Positions 51,858-61,054 of a DNA stretch of 64,000 bases are shown one piece after another. The notes beneath the pieces are model-generated. The model saw nothing but the letters and a program-made list of their open reading frames with translations, ran no database searches and was not told the DNA's origin. The first letter of the stretch is position 1. Each line of letters begins with the position of its first letter. This DNA is from Desulfovibrio sp. Fe33. GTDB taxonomy: Bacteria > Desulfobacterota > Desulfovibrionia > Desulfovibrionales > Desulfovibrionaceae. The position numbers were made by a program, and so were the translations under genes. The stretch covers positions 1-64,000 of the forward strand of contig NZ_JAQKGU010000008.1 of assembly GCF_028532725.1 (NCBI RefSeq). Direction: 5' to 3'.

Positions 51858-53324
51858 ATGCAGAAAATAACCATCACGCAGCACGGCAAATGGATGCCTG
51901 CCGACGTGCAGACCACCATCTCCCTCTACATGGGACTGGTGGGCGACCAGCCCGGCATTCTCCTGGAATCCGCCGAGGTTGACGGGCGGCTCGGCCGCTA
52001 TTCCCTCATCGCCTTCGACTACCGCCTCATGCTCCACCCCGTGGACGGCAGGCTGGTGGTCGAGGCCTCCGACGAGCGTCTCGCGCCCCTCAAGGAGTTC
52101 GAGGGCATGGACTTCCTGGCCGGGATCAAGGAAGTCGTCAAACATCTCTCCATCGAACAGGAGGCCACCGGCACCTCCCCGGCCATCGGCCGCGACGGGC
52201 TGCCCGGACTGACGCGCGGCCTGTACGGCTATTTCGGCTACGGCGTGGCCGGGATGTTCGAACGCAAACTGAAAGATGTGTGCAGGCCCGAGGACGCCGA
52301 GGCGTGCCTGGTCCTGCCCGGCCAAATGGTCCTCTTCGACCACCTGCGCCACTCCTGCTGCTATCTCTCCCTGGACGAGGGAGCCACGCCCATGCCCGCA
52401 CCGATCCAGTGGGGCGGCGACCTGGCCGCGCCCGAGACCGGCGCGCCCGAGGTGCATCCGGGCAAGGAGGAATACATGGCCGGGGTGGCGCGGTGCAAGG
52501 AGCTCATCGCCGAGGGCGAATGCATCCAGGTGGTCCTGTCCACCCGGTTCTCGATGCCCCTGCCCGACGAGCCGTTCCGGATCTACCGCCGACTCCGCCA
52601 GGCCAACCCCTCCCCGTTCATGTTCTACATGAAATTCCCGGACTGCCCGTCCATGGGCAAGACCTGCGGCACCACCCTGCTCGGCTCCTCTCCCGAGATG
52701 ATGGTCCGCTCCGCGCGCGGCAGCCTTGAAGTGCGCCCCATCGCAGGCACCCGCTGGCGCGGAGAAACCGAGAAGGAGGACATCCGCCTGGAGCAGGAAC
52801 TCCTGTCAGACCCCAAGGAGCGGGCCGAACACGTCATGCTCGTCGACCTGGGCCGCAACGACCTGGGCCGAATATCCAAGCCCGGCACCGTGACCGTGGA
52901 AAAGTTCATGAACGTGGAAAGATTCTCCCACGTCATGCACCTGACCTCCTACGTGGAAGGCGAACTCAAGGACGGGCTCGACGGCGTGGACGTGCTCCAG
53001 GCCACCTTCCCGGCAGGAACCCTGTCCGGCGCGCCCAAGATTCGGGCCATGGAGATCATCGCCGACCTGGAACCCGAAGCGCGCGGCCCTTACGGAGGCT
53101 GCATAGGCTGGATGGGCCTGGACGACGGCGAGGTCAGTCTCGACACCGGCATCACCATCCGCTCCATGTGGATCAGGGACAACGTCTGCCACTGGCAGGC
53201 GGGCGCGGGAATCGTCTACGATTCGAACCCCGAGGCCGAATGGGTTGAATGCAACAACAAGGCCCGTGTGATTCTCGAAGTCATCACCGGCAAGGGAGGC
53301 ACCGATGTTTTTGCTGATCGATAA
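51858..53324 (+). CDS. trpE: Anthranilate synthase component I
   Basis: This 488-aa subunit converts chorismate to anthranilate with ammonia from TrpG. The Trp feedback motif LLES is at residues 35-38. The catalytic part shows RPIAGTRWRG, HVMLVDLGRNDLGRI and GTLSGAPKIRAMEII. It is the first gene behind the intra-operon attenuator. AAGGA lies upstream. It overlaps trpG by 20 bp. Confidence 0.97.
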   Translation: MQKITITQHGKWMPADVQTTISLYMGLVGDQPGILLESAEVDGRLGRYSLIAFDYRLMLHPVDGRLVVEASDERLAPLKEFEGMDFLAGIKEVVKHLSIEQEATGTSPAIGRDGLPGLTRGLYGYFGYGVAGMFERKLKDVCRPEDAEACLVLPGQMVLFDHLRHSCCYLSLDEGATPMPAPIQWGGDLAAPETGAPEVHPGKEEYMAGVARCKELIAEGECIQVVLSTRFSMPLPDEPFRIYRRLRQANPSPFMFYMKFPDCPSMGKTCGTTLLGSSPEMMVRSARGSLEVRPIAGTRWRGETEKEDIRLEQELLSDPKERAEHVMLVDLGRNDLGRISKPGTVTVEKFMNVERFSHVMHLTSYVEGELKDGLDGVDVLQATFPAGTLSGAPKIRAMEIIADLEPEARGPYGGCIGWMGLDDGEVSLDTGITIRSMWIRDNVCHWQAGAGIVYDSNPEAEWVECNNKARVILEVITGKGGTDVFADR

Positions 53325-53877
53325 TTTCGACTCCTTCACCTTCAATCTGGTGCAGGCGTTCCAGCAGCTCGGAGCCGACCCCGTGGTCATCCGCAACGAC
53401 CGGAAACGAATCCTGGAACTGGCCGAAAGCGGCGAATTGGAGCGCGTCTGCCTCTCCCCCGGGCCGAGCAACCCGGAAAACGCGGGTTTCTGCCTGGAGT
53501 TCCTGGCGCGGCTGCCCAAGGAAACGCCGGTCCTCGGCGTCTGCCTGGGCCACCAGACCCTGGGCCATTTCGCGGGCGCACCCGTGGAACGCGCCGGGCG
53601 GATCATGCACGGCAAGACCTCCGAGGTTTTCCACGAAGGCCGAAGCGTATTCGAAGGACTGCCTTCCCCGTTCACGGTCTGCCGCTACCACTCCCTCATC
53701 GTCCCGGCCGAGAAGGCCGCCGACAAGATCGAGGTCACGGCCCGCACCGAACAAGGCGAGGTCATGGGATTGCAGTACAAGGACCGGCCGTGGCACGGCG
53801 TGCAGTTCCATCCGGAATCCATCCTCACCCCCGAAGGCCCCAAGCTCCTTGCAAACTTCCTCAAAATAGAAGGATAG
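53305..53877 (+). CDS. trpG: Anthranilate synthase component II (glutamine amidotransferase)
   Basis: This 190-aa class I amidotransferase supplies ammonia to TrpE. The nucleophile block GVCLGHQTLG and the catalytic pair in GVQFHPES are intact. It begins LLIDNFDSFTFNLVQ, the normal start. It is not fused to TrpD. Overlap with trpE suggests coupled translation. Confidence 0.97.
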   Translation: MFLLIDNFDSFTFNLVQAFQQLGADPVVIRNDRKRILELAESGELERVCLSPGPSNPENAGFCLEFLARLPKETPVLGVCLGHQTLGHFAGAPVERAGRIMHGKTSEVFHEGRSVFEGLPSPFTVCRYHSLIVPAEKAADKIEVTARTEQGEVMGLQYKDRPWHGVQFHPESILTPEGPKLLANFLKIEG

Positions 53878-53881
53878 AATC

Positions 53882-54889
53882 ATGACCGTAGCCGAAATAC
53901 TTGAAATACTGGCCCAGAAAAAAGCCCTGACCGACGACCAGGCGGACTTCATGTTCGCGGAACTGATGACCGGCAACCTGACCGAAGCCCAGGCCGGGGC
54001 ATTCCTCATGGGGTTGCGCGCCAAGGGCGAAGACTCCACGGACCTGGCCGCGGGCGTGCGCGCCTGCCTGGCCCACGCCCGGACCATTCCCGGCGTCAAG
54101 GCCACGCCCGAGAACCCCATCTTCGACACCGTAGGGACCGGCGGCGACGGCCAGCACTCCTTCAACAACTCCACGGCGGTGTCCCTGTTCCTGGCGGACA
54201 TGGGCTGCACCGTGGCCAAGCACGGCAACCGCGCCCTGTCGTCCTCCTGCGGCTCAGCCGACGCCCTCGAAGGACTGGGCATCCCGCTGGAACAGACCCC
54301 GGAGGAAGCGGCGGAGGGACTCGCGAAATACAACTTCGCCTTCCTGTTCGCCCCGGCCTACCACCCGGCCTTCAAGCACATCATGCCCGTGCGCAAACAG
54401 CTCGGCATCCGCACCCTGTTCAACTTCATGGGACCGCTGCTCAACCCGATCCGCCCGTCGCACCAGCTCATAGGCGTGGGAGATCCCGAGCGGCTGTTCC
54501 TCATGGGCGAGACCCTGCTCCTGACCGGCGTGCGCCGCGCCCTCATCTTCGCGGGCGCGGGCGGCTTCGACGAGCTGACCACCTGGGGCGTAAACCGGGG
54601 CTACATCATCGACGACGGCCGCATGGACAAGGCGGTGGTCGATCCCGGAACCCTGGGCTTCCCGCGCCACTCTCCCGACGACGTGCGCGTTACCGGCAAA
54701 GAGGACGCCGTTGCCAAGCTCAGAGCCATCCTGGCGGGCAAGGGGCCGGAGGCCATGATGGACATGGTGGCCCTCAATCTGGCAGGGTGCCTGAATCTGC
54801 TGGACAAGGGCACCATGGCCGAATGCGCCGATATCGCCCGCGACGTGGTACATGCCGGACTGACAAAAGGAATCCCCTATGCTGAATAA
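53882..54889 (+). CDS. trpD: Anthranilate phosphoribosyltransferase
   Basis: This 335-aa enzyme transfers phosphoribosyl to anthranilate. DTVGTGGDGQHSFNNST is the PRPP-binding loop and KHGNRALSSSCGSAD the second signature. It starts four bases after trpG and overlaps trpC by 11 bp. Confidence 0.97.
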   Translation: MTVAEILEILAQKKALTDDQADFMFAELMTGNLTEAQAGAFLMGLRAKGEDSTDLAAGVRACLAHARTIPGVKATPENPIFDTVGTGGDGQHSFNNSTAVSLFLADMGCTVAKHGNRALSSSCGSADALEGLGIPLEQTPEEAAEGLAKYNFAFLFAPAYHPAFKHIMPVRKQLGIRTLFNFMGPLLNPIRPSHQLIGVGDPERLFLMGETLLLTGVRRALIFAGAGGFDELTTWGVNRGYIIDDGRMDKAVVDPGTLGFPRHSPDDVRVTGKEDAVAKLRAILAGKGPEAMMDMVALNLAGCLNLLDKGTMAECADIARDVVHAGLTKGIPYAE

Positions 54890-55649
54890 ATTCCGTGAAG
54901 CCAAGCGGCTCGAAATCGAGTCGCTGCACAAGGACTTCGCGGCGGGACGCATTCCCGCCGCCTTCCGGGGCGAACGCCCCTCCTTCATCGACGCCATCCG
55001 GGCCAAGGGGCCGGGCGCAATCATCGCCGAGTTCAAACCGGCCAGCCCCAGCCGGGGCGTATTGCGACCGGACGCCAACCCCCTGGACTTCGCCGACGCC
55101 TATGCGAAAAACGGCGCGGCCGCCATCTCCGTGCTGACCGAACACAAGTACTTCAAGGGCACCCCGGACTTCCTCTTCATGATGAACGGATCGGGACTGC
55201 CGCTCCTGCGCAAGGACTTCATATTCGACCCGCTCCAGGTGGCCATGACCGCGTCCAGCCCGGCCTCGGCCGTGCTGCTCATCGCCCGCATGTGCGACGA
55301 CGCCGCCCATCTGAAGCAGCTCGTCGACATCGCCAGGATGCCGGGCCTGACCCCTGTGGTCGAGATATTCGACCAGGCGGACCTGGACCGCGCCCGCGAG
55401 GCCGGTGCCGACGTCATCCAGGTCAACAACCGCGACCTGGACACCCTGCAAACCTCCCTGGACCAGGGCCGCGCCTTCATCCGGCAGAAGCGCGACGGCG
55501 AGCTGTGGATCTGCGCCAGCGGCGTATCCACCCGCGCCCAGGTGGAGGAAATGGCGGCGCTCGGCTTCGACGCCATACTCGTCGGCACCTCCCTGATGGA
55601 AGCCGAAGACCCCGGCGCCATGCTGGCGGAACTGACGGGAGCGCGATAA
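54879..55649 (+). CDS. trpC: Indole-3-glycerol phosphate synthase
   Basis: This 256-aa TIM barrel closes the indole ring. IIAEFKPASPSRG holds the substrate Lys region, then LRKDFIFDPLQV, VNNRDLDTLQT and ICASGVSTRAQV. It is monofunctional, with the isomerase on the next gene, trpF. Confidence 0.97.
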   Translation: MLNKFREAKRLEIESLHKDFAAGRIPAAFRGERPSFIDAIRAKGPGAIIAEFKPASPSRGVLRPDANPLDFADAYAKNGAAAISVLTEHKYFKGTPDFLFMMNGSGLPLLRKDFIFDPLQVAMTASSPASAVLLIARMCDDAAHLKQLVDIARMPGLTPVVEIFDQADLDRAREAGADVIQVNNRDLDTLQTSLDQGRAFIRQKRDGELWICASGVSTRAQVEEMAALGFDAILVGTSLMEAEDPGAMLAELTGAR

Positions 55650-55650
55650 A

Positions 55651-56277
55651 ATGGCACGCCCCCTGGTCAAGGTCTGCGGCATGACCCGCATGGAAGACGT
55701 GGAACTCTGCGTGAAGCTCGGCGTGGACCTGCTCGGCTTCATCTTCCACGAAAAAAGCCCGCGCAACGCGGACCCGGATTTCGTGGCTTCGGTCAAGACC
55801 GGCAAGGTCTCCAAGGTGGGCGTCTTCGTCGACCAGACCGCCGACGAGGTCATCGAGACCATGGACCGCTGCGGGCTTCATGCGGCGCAACTGCACGGAG
55901 GCCAGGATTCGATCTTCTGTTGGAAGATCGGACCCGACCGGGTCATCCGGGCCTTCTGGCCCGCCGCGTACTCATCGCCCCACGCCCTGGAGCGCGACCT
56001 CGACGCCTATACCGAGGTCTGCGGACATTTCCTTCTGGACGCGGGCGCGAAAGGCCAGGGCGGGACAGGCCGAACCATTGATCTCGCCGCTTTGCAACAT
56101 ATTGAAATACAAACGCCTTGGTTCCTCGCTGGGGGACTTGGACCGGACACACTCAGGGCCGCCCTGGCCGTGAATCCCCCGGGCCTGGACTTCAACTCCG
56201 GCGTGGAAAGCGCACCGGGAATCAAGGACGAAACCAAACTGCGGGAAGTCTTTCGGATTCTCGCGGAATTGGAATAA
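55651..56277 (+). CDS. trpF: Phosphoribosylanthranilate isomerase
   Basis: This 208-aa TIM barrel starts VKVCGMTRMEDVELCV, with the catalytic Cys in KVCG. The catalytic Asp is in HFLLDAGAKGQGGTGRTID and the phosphate loop at LAGGLGPDTL. One base separates it from trpC. Confidence 0.97.
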   Translation: MARPLVKVCGMTRMEDVELCVKLGVDLLGFIFHEKSPRNADPDFVASVKTGKVSKVGVFVDQTADEVIETMDRCGLHAAQLHGGQDSIFCWKIGPDRVIRAFWPAAYSSPHALERDLDAYTEVCGHFLLDAGAKGQGGTGRTIDLAALQHIEIQTPWFLAGGLGPDTLRAALAVNPPGLDFNSGVESAPGIKDETKLREVFRILAELE

Positions 56278-56286
56278 GGAATCATC

Positions 56287-57450
56287 ATGAGAAAAGGATA
56301 CTTCGGCGACTTCGGCGGGCAGTTCATCCCCGAACTGCTCATGCCGCCGCTCATAGAACTCGAAGAGGCCATGGAGACCATCCTCCCGAGCGAAGCGTTT
56401 CAAACCCGCTTCGCGGCCATGCTCAAGGAAAACGTGGGCCGTCCCTCGGCCATCACCTACTGCCCGAACCTGTCAAAGGACCTCGGCCTGGACCTCTGGC
56501 TCAAGCGCGAGGACCTCAACCATTCGGGCGCGCACAAGATCAACAACACCCTGGGCCAGGGACTGCTGGCCAAGATGATGGGCAAGAAGGTGCTCCTCGC
56601 CGAAACCGGCGCTGGAATGCACGGCGTGGCGACCACCGTGGCCGCGGCCATGCTCGACATGAAGGCGGTCATCTACATGGGGGCCACCGATGTGATCCGC
56701 CAGGCTCCCAACGTCAACCGGATGCGCCTCATGGGCGCGGAAATCATCGCCGTGGAATCGGGCACCAAGACCCTCAAGGACGCCATCAACGAGGCGCTCA
56801 GACGCTGGCTGGCCGACCAGGAGACCACCCACTACTGCTTCGGCACCGCCGCCGGACCGCACCCCTTCCCCACCCTGGTGCGCGAATTCCAGCAGATCAT
56901 CTCCAAAGAAGCGCGCGAACAGTTCATGGCCCGCAACCAGGGCAAACTGCCCGATGTGGTCGTGGCCTGCGTGGGCGGCGGCTCCAACGCCATCGGCATG
57001 TTCCACAACTTCGTCCCCGACGAGTCCGTCAAGCTCGTCGGCGTGGAGGCCGCAGGCACCGGCGAGCCCGGCTGCTACAGCTCCGCGCCCATCGACCACG
57101 GCACGGAAGGCGTGCTGCACGGCATGAAGACCAAGCTCTTGCAGACCCCGGAAGGCCAAATCGAGCCCTCCCACTCCGTGGCCCCCGGCCTGGACTATCC
57201 CGGCGTCGGCCCCGAACACGCCTATCTCGACGCCATCGGCCGCGCCGACTACACGACCATCAACGACGCCCAGGCAATCAATGCCTTCAAGGTCCTGTCC
57301 CGGCGCGAAGGCATCATCCCGGCCCTGGAATCCTCCCACGCCGTGGCCTACGCCATCGAAAACAAGGATAAGCTCCAGGGCAAGTCGGTGCTCGTCTGCC
57401 TCTCCGGGCGGGGCGACAAGGATTTGGGGATACTCGACGAGATCATGTGA
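56287..57450 (+). CDS. trpB: Tryptophan synthase beta chain
   Basis: This 387-aa PLP enzyme condenses indole with serine. The PLP lysine is in KREDLNHSGAHKINNTLGQ and the phosphate loop in CVGGGSNAIGMF. Length and motifs are of the TrpB1 type, which pairs with TrpA. AAGGA lies upstream. Confidence 0.98.
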   Translation: MRKGYFGDFGGQFIPELLMPPLIELEEAMETILPSEAFQTRFAAMLKENVGRPSAITYCPNLSKDLGLDLWLKREDLNHSGAHKINNTLGQGLLAKMMGKKVLLAETGAGMHGVATTVAAAMLDMKAVIYMGATDVIRQAPNVNRMRLMGAEIIAVESGTKTLKDAINEALRRWLADQETTHYCFGTAAGPHPFPTLVREFQQIISKEAREQFMARNQGKLPDVVVACVGGGSNAIGMFHNFVPDESVKLVGVEAAGTGEPGCYSSAPIDHGTEGVLHGMKTKLLQTPEGQIEPSHSVAPGLDYPGVGPEHAYLDAIGRADYTTINDAQAINAFKVLSRREGIIPALESSHAVAYAIENKDKLQGKSVLVCLSGRGDKDLGILDEIM

Positions 57451-57583
57451 GGAACGCTTCCGGCGGCGCTTGATCGACGAACCGTCCCCGACGCCCCAAG
57501 GACCTCCCGAAAAAGGTCCTTGAGAATCTCCGAAACTTTTTGTGCGCGCCTCGCGCAGGAAGCGCACGGACAAGGTAAATGAT

Positions 57584-58345
57584 ATGAATGCAATGCAGAG
57601 AAAAATAGAAGAGGCCAGGGGCAAGGGAAAGGTGGGGTTGATCCCCTTTCTGCCCGCAGGGTTCCCGGACCGCGAGCGGTTCTGGAAGGAGCTTGAGGAA
57701 CTGGACGCCGCAGGCGCGTCCGTCATCGAGATAGGTATGCCCTTTTCCGACCCGGTGGCCGACGGCCCGGTCGTGGAAAAGGCGTCCCTCCGATGTCTCG
57801 CGGACGGCGTCAACCTGGCCTGGATTCTCACCGAGCTGCGGAAGCGCAAGGGGCAGTTCAACGCTGCCCTGCTGCTCATGGGCTACCTCAATCCTGTCTA
57901 CCAGTACGGTCTGGACCGATTTGCCGAGGACTGCGAAGCGGCGGGCGTATCCGGCCTGATTATCGCGGACATGCCCCATGAGGAATCCCGATTCGTCAGG
58001 GACGCCGTCGAGCCGCACGGCATAGCCCTGGTCCCCCTGATCGGCCTGAACACCTCGAAGGAACGCATGAAGCTCTACGCCGACGGGGCGCAGGGATTCT
58101 GCTACTTCGTGTCGGTGCTCGGCACCACAGGACAGCGCGACGCCCTGTCCGCGCGCATCAAGGAAAAACTCGCCGAGGCCAGGGAAGTCTTCGACATCCC
58201 CATCGCGCTCGGTTTCGGCATCAAGCACCCGGACCAGCTCACGCAGTTCGACGGACTCCTCGATGCCGCCGTGTTCGGCTCCGCCCTCATCTCGCACATA
58301 GAATCCGGCCGCTCCAGCGACTCCTTTATGGAGCCGTGGAAGTAG
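57584..58345 (+). CDS. trpA: Tryptophan synthase alpha chain
   Basis: This 253-aa TIM barrel cleaves indole glycerol phosphate. The family blocks GLIPFLPAGFPD, IEIGMPFSDPVADGPV with the catalytic Glu and Asp region, and ALGFGIKHPDQL are present. It follows trpB after a 133-bp gap containing a hairpin (CAAGGACCT with AGGTCCTTG) without a U-run. It is the last gene of the operon. Confidence 0.96.
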   Translation: MNAMQRKIEEARGKGKVGLIPFLPAGFPDRERFWKELEELDAAGASVIEIGMPFSDPVADGPVVEKASLRCLADGVNLAWILTELRKRKGQFNAALLLMGYLNPVYQYGLDRFAEDCEAAGVSGLIIADMPHEESRFVRDAVEPHGIALVPLIGLNTSKERMKLYADGAQGFCYFVSVLGTTGQRDALSARIKEKLAEAREVFDIPIALGFGIKHPDQLTQFDGLLDAAVFGSALISHIESGRSSDSFMEPWK

Positions 58346-58360
58346 GGCGGCCTCCGGCGG

Positions 58361-58417
58361 CCGGGGGAAGGGAGAGAAAAACCCTTTGAAAAGGGTTGTT
58401 TCTCTCCCTTCCCCCGG
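58361..58417 (+). terminator. Long hairpin ending the aro/trp operon
   Basis: A nearly perfect 57-bp inverted repeat starts 15 bp after trpA. The outer arms are CCGGGGGAAGGGAGAGAAA and its complement; the inner arms AACCCTT/AAGGGTT close on TGAA. Only short T-rich sequence follows, so it may also protect the mRNA end. Confidence 0.8.
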
Positions 58418-58516
58418 ACCCCCATCCCTCTCTTTTCCCAAACTTTTTGGCGCGCCTTCGGCGGGTGGCTGACTTATGTCTTTGACGGGTTCGAAGGGTG
58501 GTGCTATCATTATTAA

Positions 58517-59110
58517 ATGAGTAGCACGAAGGGTCTGCAAGCTGACGAATCGTCCCGCAAGGGATATGGGCCGACCAGTTTCTGGTTGCAGGAACCCGGC
58601 GTGGTCTTTGCCCATCTGGACCTGCAAGCGGGCCAGGTGTTTCTGGACGCGGGTTGCGGCGCGGGAGAGTATTCCCTGTACGCGGCTCCCCTGCTCGGCG
58701 AAACGGGCAAAGTCATCGCCGTGGACAACATCCGCATCTCCACCGACGCCCTCAACGCGCTGCCCGCCAGGCCCGGCGAAGCCCCCATCACCGCCTTTGC
58801 CTGCGACATCACCGCCACTCTGCCCATTGAGACGCACTCCGTGGACGTGATTTTCCTGTCCACGGTCCTGCATATAAAGAAGGTCCGTGACCGCGCGGGG
58901 GAAATGTTCCGCGAATTCCACCGCGTCCTGCGCACCGGCTCCACCCTGGCCGTACTCGAATGCAAGAAGGTCGAAGCAAACTTCGGACCGCCTCTGCACT
59001 CCCGTCTCTCCGAAGACGACGTCCGCACCCTGGTGGAACCCCACGGCTTCCGCCACGCCTCCACCCTCGACACCGGCCACGCGAACCTGATCTGTTTTCA
59101 AGCCGAATAA
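58517..59110 (+). CDS. Class I SAM-dependent methyltransferase
   Basis: This is a 197-aa Rossmann-type methyltransferase. Motif I is FLDAGCGAGEYSLYA, with the acidic residue of motif II in VIAVDNIRIS. Motif III/IV is VDVIFLSTVLHI. The substrate is unknown; the pattern fits the methyltransferase-11/UbiE-like group. It is apparently monocistronic. No good Shine-Dalgarno is seen before the ATG. Confidence 0.88.
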   Translation: MSSTKGLQADESSRKGYGPTSFWLQEPGVVFAHLDLQAGQVFLDAGCGAGEYSLYAAPLLGETGKVIAVDNIRISTDALNALPARPGEAPITAFACDITATLPIETHSVDVIFLSTVLHIKKVRDRAGEMFREFHRVLRTGSTLAVLECKKVEANFGPPLHSRLSEDDVRTLVEPHGFRHASTLDTGHANLICFQAE

Positions 59111-59246
59111 ACGACGACGCCGAAGACGAAATCAGCCGGTTAAACCGCGAAAAGCGGCATCCATGCCCGATTTCATGATGCGGCGATCTGGACGCCGCGG
59201 CTTCTTTCTTGCCTCTCTCCACCGAATAATATATTTGGTGTCGGTT

Positions 59247-60830
59247 ATGACCATGCCTCGCGACACCTATACTCCCAGGCTCGATGTCCTCGCCTTTTTC
59301 ATCATTTTTGCGTCCTTTGCGGTACGTTACTGGTTCGTGGCATCCGGCCAACTGAACCTGGTGCAGGACGAGGCGCAGTATTGGGATTGGATCAGGCGGC
59401 CGCAATTATCCTATTATTCCAAGGGGCCGCTCATCGCCTGGGTCATCACCCTATGGACCCAGATTTTCGGGAATACCGAGTTGGGCGTGCGCTTCGGGTC
59501 CATCATCGGCATGACCGGCATTCAGGCCGCGCTTTATATCGGGGTGTCGAGAGTCTGGCGGGAATACCGGCTGGCCATCTTCGTACTTTTCGCGGCGGCG
59601 ACCATGCCCATGCTCAACGCATTGGGTATCCTGGCCACCACCGATTGCCCGCTGATTTTCTGCTGGACCGTGGCCTTCTTCGCCCTGGCGGCGGCCACGC
59701 GCAACGAGCCGGACCGGCCCGTGTCCAACATCCCCTTCATAGTTCTCGGCGTGTGCATGGCCGTGGGAATCCTCGCCAAATACATGATGCTCACCTTCAT
59801 CGCCCTGGCCGTGATTCACGCCCTCATCCTCCAATGCCGGGGACAGATGCCCGAACGGTTCTGGACGCGTTTCGTCGTGGCCGCGATCGCCGGTTCGGTG
59901 GTGGGGCTCACCCCCATTATCCTCTGGAACATGAGCAACGATTGGGTGGCCTACAAGCATGTGGCCAAGCTTACCTCGGGCGTGGGCGGCAGCGACTGGC
60001 TGCCCGACCGCATCGGGCCGTTCTTCGAAATGCTGGGCGCGCAGATCGGCCTGCTGGCCCCGTGGTGGGCCTGGTTCCTGGCCATCGCCTCGGTCGGCGC
60101 AATGCGCAAGGCGTGGGTCGGCCCGGTGGGACGTTTCGACGCCGATTACCGGCGCGACCTGATGACCATGCTCTTCTTCTGGCCTCTGTGGACGATCATT
60201 ACCTTCAAGGCGCTCTTTTCCAAAGTCGAGGCCAACTGGACCGCCGTGACCTTCTCGGTGGGAGCCGTCCTGGCGGGCATGGCCCTCAAAGCCTGGTGGG
60301 ACGCGCCCAACCGCAGAACGCGCGGACGCGCCGTCCTGACCTCCTCAGCCGTGGCCCTCACCCTGGCCATATTCGTCTCGCCGCTTCTCCCGCTCCCGGA
60401 CTCCATGAACCCCACCCTCCGCCTCAAGGGTTGGGCCGACCTGGGACGCAAGGTGGATGAAATCATCCGCACCGAATTCGACGACCCGGCCAAGGTCTTC
60501 GCCATGTCCGACAACTACGGGTTCACCTCCGAACTGGCATTCTATCTTGAAGGGCAACCCCTCACCTACTGCACCTGGACCGAAAACCGCCGGATGAACC
60601 AGTATGACCTGTGGCCTTCCCCGGCTGAAGACAAAATCGGCTGGGACGCGGTCATGATCCGCAAGCGGTTCACTTCCGCCAACGTGCGGGGCCTGAAGAA
60701 GATGTTCGCGCACGTGTCCGACCCAATCCACTACCAATCCTCCTTCAACGGTGGAGAAGGCCGCAAGTTCACCATCATCGTGTGCAAGGGATTCACGGGC
60801 TTCTGGCCCCGCCACGAAGGCAAGTTCTAG
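59247..60830 (+). CDS. ArnT/PMT-like glycosyltransferase (GT39 family)
   Basis: This integral membrane transferase (527 aa from this start) uses a polyprenyl-phosphate sugar donor. The catalytic region in the first periplasmic loop is NLVQDEAQYWDWIRRPQLSYY, followed by KGPLIAW, as in bacterial GT39 proteins. About ten membrane segments are visible, and a soluble C-terminal domain closes the protein. The acceptor is unknown (lipid A, protein or glycan). The ATG at 59163 would add 28 residues; neither start has a strong ribosome site. Confidence 0.87.
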   Translation: MTMPRDTYTPRLDVLAFFIIFASFAVRYWFVASGQLNLVQDEAQYWDWIRRPQLSYYSKGPLIAWVITLWTQIFGNTELGVRFGSIIGMTGIQAALYIGVSRVWREYRLAIFVLFAAATMPMLNALGILATTDCPLIFCWTVAFFALAAATRNEPDRPVSNIPFIVLGVCMAVGILAKYMMLTFIALAVIHALILQCRGQMPERFWTRFVVAAIAGSVVGLTPIILWNMSNDWVAYKHVAKLTSGVGGSDWLPDRIGPFFEMLGAQIGLLAPWWAWFLAIASVGAMRKAWVGPVGRFDADYRRDLMTMLFFWPLWTIITFKALFSKVEANWTAVTFSVGAVLAGMALKAWWDAPNRRTRGRAVLTSSAVALTLAIFVSPLLPLPDSMNPTLRLKGWADLGRKVDEIIRTEFDDPAKVFAMSDNYGFTSELAFYLEGQPLTYCTWTENRRMNQYDLWPSPAEDKIGWDAVMIRKRFTSANVRGLKKMFAHVSDPIHYQSSFNGGEGRKFTIIVCKGFTGFWPRHEGKF

Positions 60831-60966
60831 CGGCTTCAAAGTCCACTTTTACTGGACGATTCGCCCCATCCCCCGATCGGGAATCCACATATTGTAGATT
60901 GCCGATTCGCTTTCCCGAAAGCCCCCGACATTGCAAAATCTTTGTCCTCCATGGGCTGTACGGACC

Positions 60967-61001
60967 GCCTGCCGTTTCCCGAGAAACTGGCAGGCTTTTT
61001 G
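60967..61001 (+). terminator. Terminator between the GT39 and lipoprotein genes
   Basis: GCCTGCCGTTT pairs with AAACTGGCAGGC (one bulge), followed by five T. It lies 137 bp after the glycosyltransferase gene. Confidence 0.8.
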
Positions 61002-61054
61002 CTTTTCCCCACGCAGGGGTGGGGCCTGAACACTTTACTTTTCCTGGGGGGACG

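Noticed and set aside
57451-57583. An attenuator or terminator between trpB and trpA
   Set aside because: A hairpin (CAAGGACCT/AGGTCCTTG) exists but lacks a U-run and any associated leader codons.
60782-61054. An N-terminal extension of the BON lipoprotein
   Set aside because: The open frame upstream crosses an intrinsic terminator and lacks a start site. The GTG at 61055 gives a perfect lipoprotein signal peptide.
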